DNA from: Acetoanaerobium sp041831635
Lineage (GTDB): Bacteria > Bacillota > Clostridia > Peptostreptococcales > Filifactoraceae
Length of the DNA: 21,227 nt
Reading direction: 5' to 3'
NCBI GenBank assembly: GCA_041831635.1
Contig: JBHASY010000016.1
Coordinates: 1-21,227, forward strand
Shown here: positions 1 to 5,565 of the stretch, piece after piece
Numbering within the stretch: the first letter of the stretch is position 1
Layout: each line of letters begins with the position of its first letter
The notes under the pieces: generated by a model
What the model saw: the letters and a program-made list of their open reading frames with translations, nothing else
What the model was told of the DNA's origin: nothing
Databases searched by the model: none
Program-made: the position numbers and the translations under genes

Positions 1-20
1 ATTTGAAAGAAGGTGTTTTT

Positions 21-383
21 ATGCAATTACAAGAATCCGGAGAAATGTATTTAGAAACGATATATATCTTGTCAAAAAAAATAAGCATGGTTCGAGCAAT
101 AGATGTAGGAGAATATATGGGATACTCAAAGCCCAGTGTAAGTAGAGCACTTGGAATTTTAAAAAAAGGAGGCTACATCACTGTAGAGCCAAACGGACAC
201 ATTTCACTTACCAAAACAGGACAAGAAGTAGCATCTAACATTTATGAAAGACATACTGTGCTTTCTGATATGCTTATGAAACTGGGAGTTGACGAAAAAA
301 CTGCTGTAACTGATGCTTGCCGTATAGAGCACGTAATCAGCGACAAATCCTTTAAAGCCATTCAAAAGTGCATAAAAAAATAA
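21..383 (+). CDS. DtxR/MntR-family metal-dependent transcriptional repressor
   Basis: A 120-residue DtxR-family regulator: these dimers bind Fe2+ or Mn2+ and then repress metal uptake genes. The N-terminal winged helix spans about residues 5-65, including the recognition stretch YSKPSVSRALGIL. The dimerisation/metal domain follows, with RHTVLSDML (77-85) and ACRIEHVISD (99-108). By my alignment to DtxR, the functional second metal site is kept (M9 in EMYLETIY, C100, E103, H104). The ancillary site looks degraded: H78 is present, but the residues matching DtxR E83 and H98 are Ser and Val. Methionine at position 9, where MntR has Asp, leans towards an iron-type rather than a manganese-type sensor. 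There is no C-terminal SH3-like domain, so it is a short form. I chose ATG at 21 because AGAAGG lies just upstream; a TTG at 3 would add six residues with no ribosome site in view. The window begins just before the gene, so its upstream partners are unknown. Confidence 0.85.
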   Translation: MQLQESGEMYLETIYILSKKISMVRAIDVGEYMGYSKPSVSRALGILKKGGYITVEPNGHISLTKTGQEVASNIYERHTVLSDMLMKLGVDEKTAVTDACRIEHVISDKSFKAIQKCIKK

Positions 384-419
384 AATGTTATATTTTTAAA
401 AGTATAACTAATCTAAATA

Positions 420-425
420 TATAAT
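420..425 (+). promoter_or_regulatory. possible -10 box for the DUF4160/DUF2442 pair
   Basis: A perfect TATAAT lies 28 bases before the ATG at 454, in the gap after the DtxR gene. No convincing -35 hexamer lies 16-18 bp upstream (the region is TTTTTAAAA-like), and the surroundings are so AT-rich that chance is a real possibility. Confidence 0.3.
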
Positions 426-453
426 AAACTTGGCTTTGAAAGGAAAACACATT

Positions 454-720
454 ATGCCCACTATAAGTATGTTCTATGGAATAATAATAAGAATGTATTG
501 TGCACCGGAGGAGCATAACCCTCCACATTTTCATGCATATTATGGAGAACACATAGCGATTATTGACATAAATTCATGTGAATTAAAGGAAGGATTTTTG
601 CCAAAGAAACAATTAAAATTGGTGTTAGCATGGGCAGAACTTCGCAAGGAAGAACTATTGGCAAATTGGAAACTTGCAATGAACAGTGAACTGCCTTTTA
701 AAATTGAACCACTAAAATAG
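454..720 (+). CDS. DUF4160 family protein
   Basis: An 88-residue protein recognisable as DUF4160 by the pattern MPTISMFYGIIIRMY, EEHNPPHFHAYYGEH and a helical tail with AWAELRKEELLANW. The HNPPHFHA segment (about residues 21-28) is the family hallmark. No biochemical function is firmly established for the family. It is very often encoded next to a DUF2442 gene, as here, and such pairs have been treated as toxin-antitoxin-like; that is context, not proof. The ATG at 454 is preferred because AAAGGA lies about ten bases upstream and the family begins with MP-I. An in-frame TTG at 430 would add eight residues unlike the family. It probably shares a transcript with the DUF2442 gene, which starts ten bases after its stop. 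Confidence 0.75.
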   Translation: MPTISMFYGIIIRMYCAPEEHNPPHFHAYYGEHIAIIDINSCELKEGFLPKKQLKLVLAWAELRKEELLANWKLAMNSELPFKIEPLK

Positions 721-730
721 GAGGATGAAT

Positions 731-973
731 ATGTATATACCTGTTGAACATGTAAGTCCTTTAAAGGAATATCAATTATTTTTAATATTTAAAAATGGAG
801 AAAAAAAGATATTTGATATGAAACCGTACTTGGACAAAGGTATTTATCAAGAATTAAAAGACGAAAATAAGTTTAAAACGGTTAAAGTTTCTTTTGACAG
901 CATAGAGTGGTGTAATAATGCAGATATAGATCCTGAATTTTTATATGAAAAAAGCATAGAGTATATAGAATAA
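731..973 (+). CDS. DUF2442 family protein, partner of the DUF4160 gene
   Basis: An 80-residue protein matching DUF2442: an N-terminal strand region (VEHVSPLKEYQLFLIFKNGE), then FDMKPYLDKGIYQELKDENKF and the typical SIEWCNNADIDPEFLYEKS ending. The family is small and of unknown function; some members are fused to or paired with DNA-binding domains. The start is decided by the ribosome site: AGGAGG at 719-724 overlaps the stop of the upstream gene and sits six bases from ATG 731. The ATG at 725 would abut it with no spacing. The tight coupling with DUF4160 suggests the two products act together. A toxin-antitoxin role is possible but unproven, and which partner would be toxic cannot be told from sequence. 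Confidence 0.75.
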   Translation: MYIPVEHVSPLKEYQLFLIFKNGEKKIFDMKPYLDKGIYQELKDENKFKTVKVSFDSIEWCNNADIDPEFLYEKSIEYIE

Positions 974-1010
974 AAAATCTTAATTATCAAAGACAAAAAG
1001 GAAGTTAAAT

Positions 1011-2084
1011 ATGAAAATAAACATAGTAGGTCTGGGTCCGGGAAGCATAGAAAGTATCAGTTACAAGGCATATGAACTGCTAACAACTTCAAATCTTTCG
1101 CTATATATAAGAACAAAAAAGCACCCCGTAATAGATATCTTAGAGCAAAGAGGAATGAAAGCACAGTATCTGGACAGGTTTTATGAAAAAGAAGAGACTT
1201 TTGAACAGGTATACAAGTCCATAGCAGACTTCCTTATAAATGAAGTAAAAAAACAAAACGAAATCGTCTATGCAGTACCGGGGCATCCTTATGTGGCTGA
1301 GAAAACTGTAACCTTGCTCCACGAAAAATGCAAAGGTACAGATATAGAAATAACAGCCTACCCGTCTATGAGTTTTATAGATGCCTTATTTGCAGCAGTA
1401 AAACGTGATGCCTCAGAGGGATTTGAACTCAAAGACGCATTTGATATAAATCCTCTTAACATGGATATCGAGAAAGATATAGTAATAACTCAGGTATATG
1501 ACCATTTTATCGCTTCTGAAACAAAAATAAAACTGCTGGAAGTCTATCCTGATGAGCATGACTTATATATAGTGAAAAATGCAGGGATACCGGATATTCA
1601 GAAGATAACGCAGTGTAAAATTTACGAACTTGACAGACCGGAAGTAGACTATGATTACCTGACCAGCCTGTATATTCCAAAAGTAACTCAAAAAACTTAT
1701 AACAATCTTTCAGACCTGATAGCTATCGTGAGGAAATTAAGAGGGACGGACGGCTGTCCTTGGGATAAAAAACAGACCCACCACTCACTTAGAAATCATA
1801 TAGTAGAGGAAGCCACAGAAGTTAAAGAGGCTATAGAAAATGACGACATCGAAAATTTAATAGAAGAACTGGGCGATGTACTTCTTCATATAATTTTTCA
1901 CAGCGAGCTGGGCAAAGACTCAGGCTATTTTAATTTTTCGGATGTGACCGATGGAATCTGTAAAAAGCTGATATTTAGACATCCTCACGTATTTTCGGGT
2001 ATGAAAATAGATGAGGAAGATCTGCCGAAAATGTGGGTAAGATTGAAGGAAATTGAAAAAAAGAATAAAAATATTGAAAAATAG
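1011..2084 (+). CDS. mazG: tetrapyrrole-methylase / MazG nucleotide pyrophosphohydrolase fusion (YabN type), shortened
   Basis: A 357-residue fusion. Residues 1 to about 225 are an SAM-dependent tetrapyrrole (corrin/porphyrin) methylase-type domain, with the VGLGPG loop near residue 5, AVPGHPYVAE near 85 and YPSMSFIDALFA near 118. Residues about 240-345 are a MazG domain with GCPWDKKQTHHSLRNHIVEE and the metal-binding helices EEATEVKEA and EELGDVLLH. MazG enzymes hydrolyse (d)NTPs to NMP and pyrophosphate, acting in nucleotide-pool cleaning or stress control. B. subtilis YabN is close to 490 residues because it carries two MazG-like halves. Here the second half is absent, the protein ending at RLKEIEKKNKNIEK. 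The next 150 bases show no continuation in any frame, so this is not a simple frameshift. The catalytic half is intact, so activity is expected. AAAGGAAG precedes the ATG. Confidence 0.88.
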   Translation: MKINIVGLGPGSIESISYKAYELLTTSNLSLYIRTKKHPVIDILEQRGMKAQYLDRFYEKEETFEQVYKSIADFLINEVKKQNEIVYAVPGHPYVAEKTVTLLHEKCKGTDIEITAYPSMSFIDALFAAVKRDASEGFELKDAFDINPLNMDIEKDIVITQVYDHFIASETKIKLLEVYPDEHDLYIVKNAGIPDIQKITQCKIYELDRPEVDYDYLTSLYIPKVTQKTYNNLSDLIAIVRKLRGTDGCPWDKKQTHHSLRNHIVEEATEVKEAIENDDIENLIEELGDVLLHIIFHSELGKDSGYFNFSDVTDGICKKLIFRHPHVFSGMKIDEEDLPKMWVRLKEIEKKNKNIEK

Positions 2085-2095
2085 CGAATTAGAGG

Positions 2096-2125
2096 TTGAC
2101 GAAATGCAAATTTTGAATATACAAT
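2096..2125 (+). promoter_or_regulatory. probable promoter of the HU gene
   Basis: TTGACG at 2096-2101 and TACAAT at 2120-2125, separated by 18 bp, resemble a SigA promoter (five of six matches each). Transcription would start near 2132, giving a leader of about 100 nt before the HU start codon. Confidence 0.55.
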
Positions 2126-2171
2126 AGGAAATAGGACAAGACAATACATCCCGATGAAAAACCAAATGGGG

Positions 2172-2207
2172 GCTTAGTAAGACTAAGCAAAAACGTAGCA
2201 CAGCTAC
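2172..2207 (+). promoter_or_regulatory. tandem hairpins in the HU mRNA leader
   Basis: Two perfect small hairpins lie side by side. GCTTAGT (2172-2178) pairs with ACTAAGC (2182-2188) around an AAG loop. GTAGC (2195-2199) pairs with GCTAC (2203-2207) around ACA. A G-run precedes the first, and the strong ribosome site (AAGGAGGT, 2218-2225) follows the second by ten bases. Neither has a T-tract, so they are not terminators. They may stabilise the mRNA or bind a regulator. I recognise no known riboswitch. Confidence 0.45.
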
Positions 2208-2234
2208 ATAAATATTTAAGGAGGTATATTGTAA

Positions 2235-2546
2235 ATGAACAAAGCTGAATTAGTTACAAAAATGGCTGAAAAGAGTGGAATGACTAAGAAAGATACAGAG
2301 CTGGCTTTAAACTCTTTTATGGCTTCTGTTGAAGAGGCATTAGTAGCCGGAGAAAAAGTTCAACTTGTTGGATTTGGAACATTTGAGACAAGAGAAAGAG
2401 CCGCAAGAGAGGGAAGAAACCCAAGAGATCCTGAAAAGAAAATAAAAATACCGGCATCAAAAGCACCGGTATTCAAAGCCGGAAAAGGCTTAAAGGAAAA
2501 AGTGAACGTTACGGCAAAGCCTGCAAAATCATCTAAAAAGAAATAA
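2235..2546 (+). CDS. hup: HU-family nucleoid DNA-binding protein
   Basis: A 103-residue HU protein, a homodimeric architectural factor that bends and compacts DNA. It begins MNKAELVTKMAEKSGMTKK and has the conserved core VGFGTFETRERAAREGRNP (about 46-64). The DNA-embracing arm follows with the intercalating proline region (RNPRDPEKKIKIPASKAP), and then the FKAGKGLKE helix. About a dozen residues rich in Lys, Ala and Ser (VTAKPAKSSKKK) extend past the usual ~90-residue end. This is a short basic tail seen in some anaerobes, not a long histone-like extension. The ribosome site AAGGAGGT lies at ideal spacing. The gene has its own likely promoter and leader upstream and a hairpin downstream, consistent with abundant expression. 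Confidence 0.97.
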   Translation: MNKAELVTKMAEKSGMTKKDTELALNSFMASVEEALVAGEKVQLVGFGTFETRERAAREGRNPRDPEKKIKIPASKAPVFKAGKGLKEKVNVTAKPAKSSKKK

Positions 2547-2553
2547 AGATATC

Positions 2554-2587
2554 AAGGACTACATAGCTTTTGCCGTGTAGTCCTTTT
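2554..2587 (+). terminator. Rho-independent terminator after HU
   Basis: The inverted repeat AAGGACTACA (2554-2563) / TGTAGTCCTT (2576-2585) is a perfect 10-bp stem with a 12-base loop and a short T-run ending in TTTTC. The T-run is modest and the next gene starts only 23 bases on with no room for a promoter. Partial read-through into rqcP is therefore likely. Confidence 0.8.
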
Positions 2588-2607
2588 CAAATAAGGAGAT
2601 AAATCTG

Positions 2608-2847
2608 ATGAGACTGGACAAGTTTTTAAAAATTTCACGCATCATAAAAAGAAGAACAGTTGCAAAAGATGCGTCGGACGCAGGAGTGGTATTTATAAAC
2701 GGAAAAGAGGCAAAGGCCTCTACGAAAGTGAAAATAGGAGATATTCTGGAACTTCATTTTGCAGAAAAAATTTTAAAAGTAAAAGTGTTGGACATAAAAG
2801 AACACGTAGGCAAGGACGACGCAGCGTCTTTGTATGAGGTGATTTAG
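2608..2847 (+). CDS. rqcP: S4-domain RNA-binding ribosome-quality-control factor RqcP
   Basis: A 79-residue single S4-domain protein (MRLDKFLKISRIIKRRTVAK ... AGVVFINGKEAKASTKVKIGDILEL), the YabO/RqcP family. In B. subtilis RqcP binds obstructed 50S subunits with RqcH. It drives alanine tailing of stalled nascent chains by stabilising the P-site tRNA. The conserved Arg2, Asp4 and Lys5 and the NGK turn of the S4 fold are present, and the length is normal (about 80-90). AAGGAGA (2593-2599) sits before the ATG. Its last codons contain GAGGTGAT, the ribosome site for divIC, so the two are translationally coupled. Confidence 0.92.
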   Translation: MRLDKFLKISRIIKRRTVAKDASDAGVVFINGKEAKASTKVKIGDILELHFAEKILKVKVLDIKEHVGKDDAASLYEVI

Positions 2848-2849
2848 CA

Positions 2850-3401
2850 GTGAATAAAAAAAATAAAGAAAAAACAAAAAGCAAGATTCTCAGCTTTAAA
2901 GATAGCAAAAATAGATTTGAGGAAAAAGAATCTTTAGCAAATGAAAAATTGCATACAGGAAGTAATGAACTTGATAAAACCGAGGATAAAAAATATGAAA
3001 GATATAACGGTATAGATAAAAACAAAGGAAATTATAAGTCGAAAAAATTGGTAAAACTAAAAGATGTAAAGAGTATAAAAGAAAGTAAATTAAAAAAAAC
3101 GAAGAAAAAGTTGGATAGCGTTGATATAGTGTCGATTGTAGTTATAGGAATGTTGGTATGGGTTGGAAGTTCACTGACATTCACATTTGTAGAGCAACAA
3201 GTGGAAATCTCGGTTCTAAAAGAAAGAAAGCTGGGGATAGAAAAACAGATAAAACAAGAGGAAAAAGAACTGAAAAAACTACAAAACACATTAAATCAAA
3301 TGGATACGCCCCAGTTCATAGAAAAACAAGCCAGAGAGCAACTTGGAATGATAAAACCCGGCGAAACGGTATATATAGATTTGACAAAAAAGAAAAACTA
3401 A
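2850..3401 (+). CDS. divIC: DivIC/FtsB-family cell division protein
   Basis: A 183-residue single-pass membrane protein of the septum-formation-initiator family, which in the divisome pairs with FtsL and DivIB/FtsQ. Residues 1 to about 90 form a very charged, Lys/Glu-rich cytoplasmic region. A transmembrane helix follows at about 91-113 (VSIVVIGMLVWVGSSLTFTF). An extracellular coiled coil spans about 115-152 (LKERKLGIEKQIKQEEKELK), and then comes the family signature FIEKQAREQLGMIKPGETVY. The cytoplasmic tail is much longer than in B. subtilis DivIC (about 125 residues in total). It starts with GTG at 2850, two bases after the rqcP stop, using GAGGTGAT inside rqcP. The spore genes yabP and yabQ, which normally intervene in spore formers, are absent. 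Confidence 0.9.
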   Translation: MNKKNKEKTKSKILSFKDSKNRFEEKESLANEKLHTGSNELDKTEDKKYERYNGIDKNKGNYKSKKLVKLKDVKSIKESKLKKTKKKLDSVDIVSIVVIGMLVWVGSSLTFTFVEQQVEISVLKERKLGIEKQIKQEEKELKKLQNTLNQMDTPQFIEKQAREQLGMIKPGETVYIDLTKKKN

Positions 3402-3413
3402 GGGGTGAGAGGA

Positions 3414-4328
3414 TTGAAACTTGCATCGATAGACATAGGAACCAACTCTATGAGATTACTTATTACGGATTATGAAAATGGGTTTTTCAAACGAAAAAAA
3501 TACACGAACATAACCAGAATAGGAAGAGGAGTGGATGAATTCGGCTACATATCAAAAGAGGCGATAGACCGTAACATATATGCACTGAAAGAATTCGTAG
3601 AGATAGCTAAGCACGAAGATTGCGAAAAAATCTACGTTATGGGAACATCTGCACTAAGAGACAGCAAAAATAAAAATGAATTTCTGGAAAGAGCGAAAAA
3701 CGAGGCAGGAGTAAACGTAGACATAATTTCAGGAAGTGACGAGGCGATGCTCGGATTTTATGGAGTAACTGCTGACCTTAAAGACGAAGGACAGGTGCTT
3801 ATACTGGACATAGGCGGAGGATCTACTGAATTCATACTCGGAGATAAAACAAGCGGGATAGTTTTTAGCAAAAGCGAGGACATAGGTTCAGTGAGACTCA
3901 CAGAAAAATTTGTAAAATCAGACCCTATAGACGAAATCGAAATAGAAAATATGGACGCTTACATAAAAGCAGTAACAGAAAACACCATATCAATCTTAAA
4001 GACCTACCCTATAACTAAACTCATAGGAATAGGCGGAACAGCTACTACCATATCAGCAATGGTGCAACAGCTCAACGTATACGATATGGAAAAAGTCCAT
4101 CAAAGTCTGGTTATGTACGAAGAGGTAGAGGCTATATTTAAAGAATTAAAATATAAAACCCTAGCCGAAAAACGTATGATAACAGGACTTCAGCCTCAAA
4201 GAGCAGATGTAATAACAGCAGGGGTAAACATACTTAAAAACCTTATGACTTACCTAAATATGAAAGATATATTGATAAGCGAGTATGATAATTTAGAGGG
4301 GCTGGTGTATACGAAAAACAAGGTATAA
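3414..4328 (+). CDS. ppx: Ppx/GppA-family exopolyphosphatase / pppGpp phosphatase
   Basis: A 304-residue protein with the ASKHA fold of Ppx/GppA enzymes, which release phosphate from polyphosphate or convert pppGpp to ppGpp. Diagnostic motifs are the phosphate-1 loop LASIDIGTNSMRLL at the N-terminus, VMGTSALRDSKN near residue 75, the phosphate-2 loop LDIGGGSTEFILG near 130, and LIGIGGTATTISAM near 200. The length is that of the two-lobe form without a C-terminal HD domain. Polyphosphate cannot be separated from pppGpp as substrate by sequence. I prefer TTG at 3414 (MKLASIDIG, the usual family start) because AGGGGTGA lies just upstream. A GTG at 3405 would add three residues but lacks a spaced ribosome site. 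It follows divIC by 12 bases, so it is co-transcribed. Confidence 0.93.
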   Translation: MKLASIDIGTNSMRLLITDYENGFFKRKKYTNITRIGRGVDEFGYISKEAIDRNIYALKEFVEIAKHEDCEKIYVMGTSALRDSKNKNEFLERAKNEAGVNVDIISGSDEAMLGFYGVTADLKDEGQVLILDIGGGSTEFILGDKTSGIVFSKSEDIGSVRLTEKFVKSDPIDEIEIENMDAYIKAVTENTISILKTYPITKLIGIGGTATTISAMVQQLNVYDMEKVHQSLVMYEEVEAIFKELKYKTLAEKRMITGLQPQRADVITAGVNILKNLMTYLNMKDILISEYDNLEGLVYTKNKV

Positions 4329-4400
4329 ACATATGAAAACCTATCAGCTCAAAAATGTAACACCTTATATATAGAAAAATAAGATCATATAATAGAAAAA

Positions 4401-4436
4401 AATAAGACCATCAGCCCAAGAGTTGATGGTCTTATT
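4401..4436. terminator. bidirectional Rho-independent terminator between convergent genes
   Basis: AATAAGACCATCA (4401-4413) and TGATGGTCTTATT (4424-4436) form a perfect 13-bp inverted repeat with a 10-base loop. Read leftward the stem is followed by a long T-tract (complement of the A-run at 4395-4402), so it mainly serves the leftward gene whose stop is five bases away. It can also stop ppx transcription. Confidence 0.9.
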
Positions 4437-4440
4437 AAAA

Positions 4441-5319
4441 TTAGTGGATAGACAAACTCAATCTTCCTCTGTCATAAGTTCCTGTAGCCAGTTTAGTACC
4501 TGATCGCTTCTCAGCACTGTAAACCGTGATATTTATTCTTAAATCTTTTACGTCTTTGAATTGAGAAACAGCTTCATCTATTACTTCTCTTTGGATATAA
4601 CGCTCGAAATCATATGAATCTTTTCTAACTGATAAATCCCATGCTGTTTGTGAGAAGTTCCTGTCAGCGATCAATTCTATATCAAGTTCATCTCTGTAAG
4701 TAGACACTTTAGCATCAAAACTCACATCAAAAGACTTAGTGTTATCTCCATCTTTGTAAGACTGTCTGAAAGAATTTCTATATAGTCTGTTATAATAATA
4801 ATCCCCTAAATCTTTGACTTTACTGCTACTTAATGTGGTACTGCTTCCTGACGAAGAACTTGAAGAACTCGATGAAGTAGACTTAAGTTTAGCAATTTCA
4901 GCTTTCAAATCGGAATTTTCCTTTAATATTTTTTGGTATTCGATTTCCTTGTTGTTTAAATTCGTAGTAAGAGTTGCAATCTGCTGTTGAAAAGCAGAAA
5001 TCTGAGATTGATCAACACTGCTTTTTTGGCTTACAGATAAGGTCGCAGCCTGCCCTGCCTGAGCTGGCGACCACTGTACATTTGCTATTCCCAAATTTTG
5101 AAGAGTAGCTATAGGCACATAAACCCTGCTGTTTGCGATAAATGGTTTAAGAGCTATATCTGAAATAAACTGTTCATTTCCATTTGCAACTAACTTAAAA
5201 GTATCATAATAAGCATCTTGTTTTATAGGCGTAGCTGCATAGACGATAGTGCCTGCAAACATAGCAGTAAGCACAGCACCGATTACCGCAAGTTTTTTCT
5301 TTGAGCTAAATAACTTCAC
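4441..5319 (-). CDS. secreted protein with stalk-like N domain, coiled coil and serine linker
   Basis: A 292-residue exported protein. The signal peptide covers residues 1-28 (basic MKLFSSKKK, hydrophobic core, cut after IVYA). Residues about 38-96 resemble one copper-amine-oxidase-N/stalk repeat (NSRVYVPIATLQNLGIANVQW). Residues 102-146 form a heptad-rich coiled coil, and 147-166 are almost all serine (ten Ser in a row). Residues 167-292 are a folded-looking, charged C-terminal domain that I do not recognise. The serines are encoded by mixed TCN and AGY codons, so the run is not codon slippage and is probably kept as a flexible spacer. Translation starts at GTG with AAAGGAGG nine bases ahead. 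No LPXTG or SLH anchor is present. The promoter carries three WalR-like repeats. It is transcribed away from the IPT cluster and is probably a cell-wall-associated structural or sensing protein. Confidence 0.75.
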   Translation of the reverse strand: MKLFSSKKKLAVIGAVLTAMFAGTIVYAATPIKQDAYYDTFKLVANGNEQFISDIALKPFIANSRVYVPIATLQNLGIANVQWSPAQAGQAATLSVSQKSSVDQSQISAFQQQIATLTTNLNNKEIEYQKILKENSDLKAEIAKLKSTSSSSSSSSSGSSTTLSSSKVKDLGDYYYNRLYRNSFRQSYKDGDNTKSFDVSFDAKVSTYRDELDIELIADRNFSQTAWDLSVRKDSYDFERYIQREVIDEAVSQFKDVKDLRINITVYSAEKRSGTKLATGTYDRGRLSLSIH

Positions 5320-5352
5320 AAAAATTCCTCCTTTGTAATTATGACTACTTAT

Positions 5353-5358
5353 ATTATA
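5353..5358 (-). promoter_or_regulatory. -10 box of the leftward secreted-protein gene
   Basis: Read leftward this is a perfect TATAAT, giving a start near 5346 and a leader of about 27 nt. The -35 region (TTGTAT around 5375-5380) is weak and lies inside the TGTAA repeats, as expected for an activator-dependent or operator-covered promoter. Confidence 0.6.
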
Positions 5359-5368
5359 ACCTCCTAAA

Positions 5369-5396
5369 ATTACAATACAATTACAGAATATTTACA
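5369..5396 (-). promoter_or_regulatory. three WalR-like TGTAAH direct repeats at 11-bp period
   Basis: On the minus strand the hexamers TGTAAA (5396-5391), TGTAAT (5385-5380) and TGTAAT (5374-5369) are separated by exactly five bases each. This fits the known WalR/YycF consensus TGTWAH-N5-TGTWAH. The upstream pair ends 21 bp before the TATAAT; the third copy lies in the spacer. The same geometry recurs at 16848-16864 and 20562-20578. Which regulator binds is inferred, not shown. Confidence 0.6.
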
Positions 5397-5453
5397 ACCC
5401 TGTGCCACTCCTGTAGCCAAAAGATTAAAAAAATATTACAATTACATCTCGTT

Positions 5454-5485
5454 TTGTTACAAAAACTAAAACCATACAGTATAAT
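5454..5485 (+). promoter_or_regulatory. probable promoter of the IPT/TIG cluster
   Basis: A perfect TATAAT lies at 5480-5485. Candidate -35 elements are TTGTTA (5454-5459, 20-bp spacer) or TTACAA (5457-5462, 17-bp spacer), neither good. TTACA half-sites lie at 5436, 5442 and 5457 but without the 11-bp pairing seen at the other promoters. The leader would be about 75 nt. Confidence 0.5.
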
Positions 5486-5565
5486 AGACGATATAAAAAA
5501 GGATTGAAAAAAATAAAATCAAACCGGAAATGAATTAGAAATAAATAAAAAAGAAAGGGATGGAT

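Noticed and set aside
2085..2230. Possible frameshifted remnant of the missing MazG half
   Set aside because: All three forward frames are broken by early stops and show no MazG-like residues.
3158..3475. Rightward 105-codon frame overlapping divIC and ppx
   Set aside because: It is a shifted frame through two recognised genes with very basic, domain-free translation and no ribosome site.
5359..5365. AGGAGGT on the minus strand upstream of the leftward gene
   Set aside because: No start codon follows at usable distance, and it lies just upstream of the -10 box; the real ribosome site is nearer the GTG.
5435..5461. Further TTACA/TGTTA half-sites before the IPT gene
   Set aside because: Half-sites at 5436, 5442 and 5457 lack the 11-bp partner spacing, so I do not call a WalR-like box for the IPT cluster.
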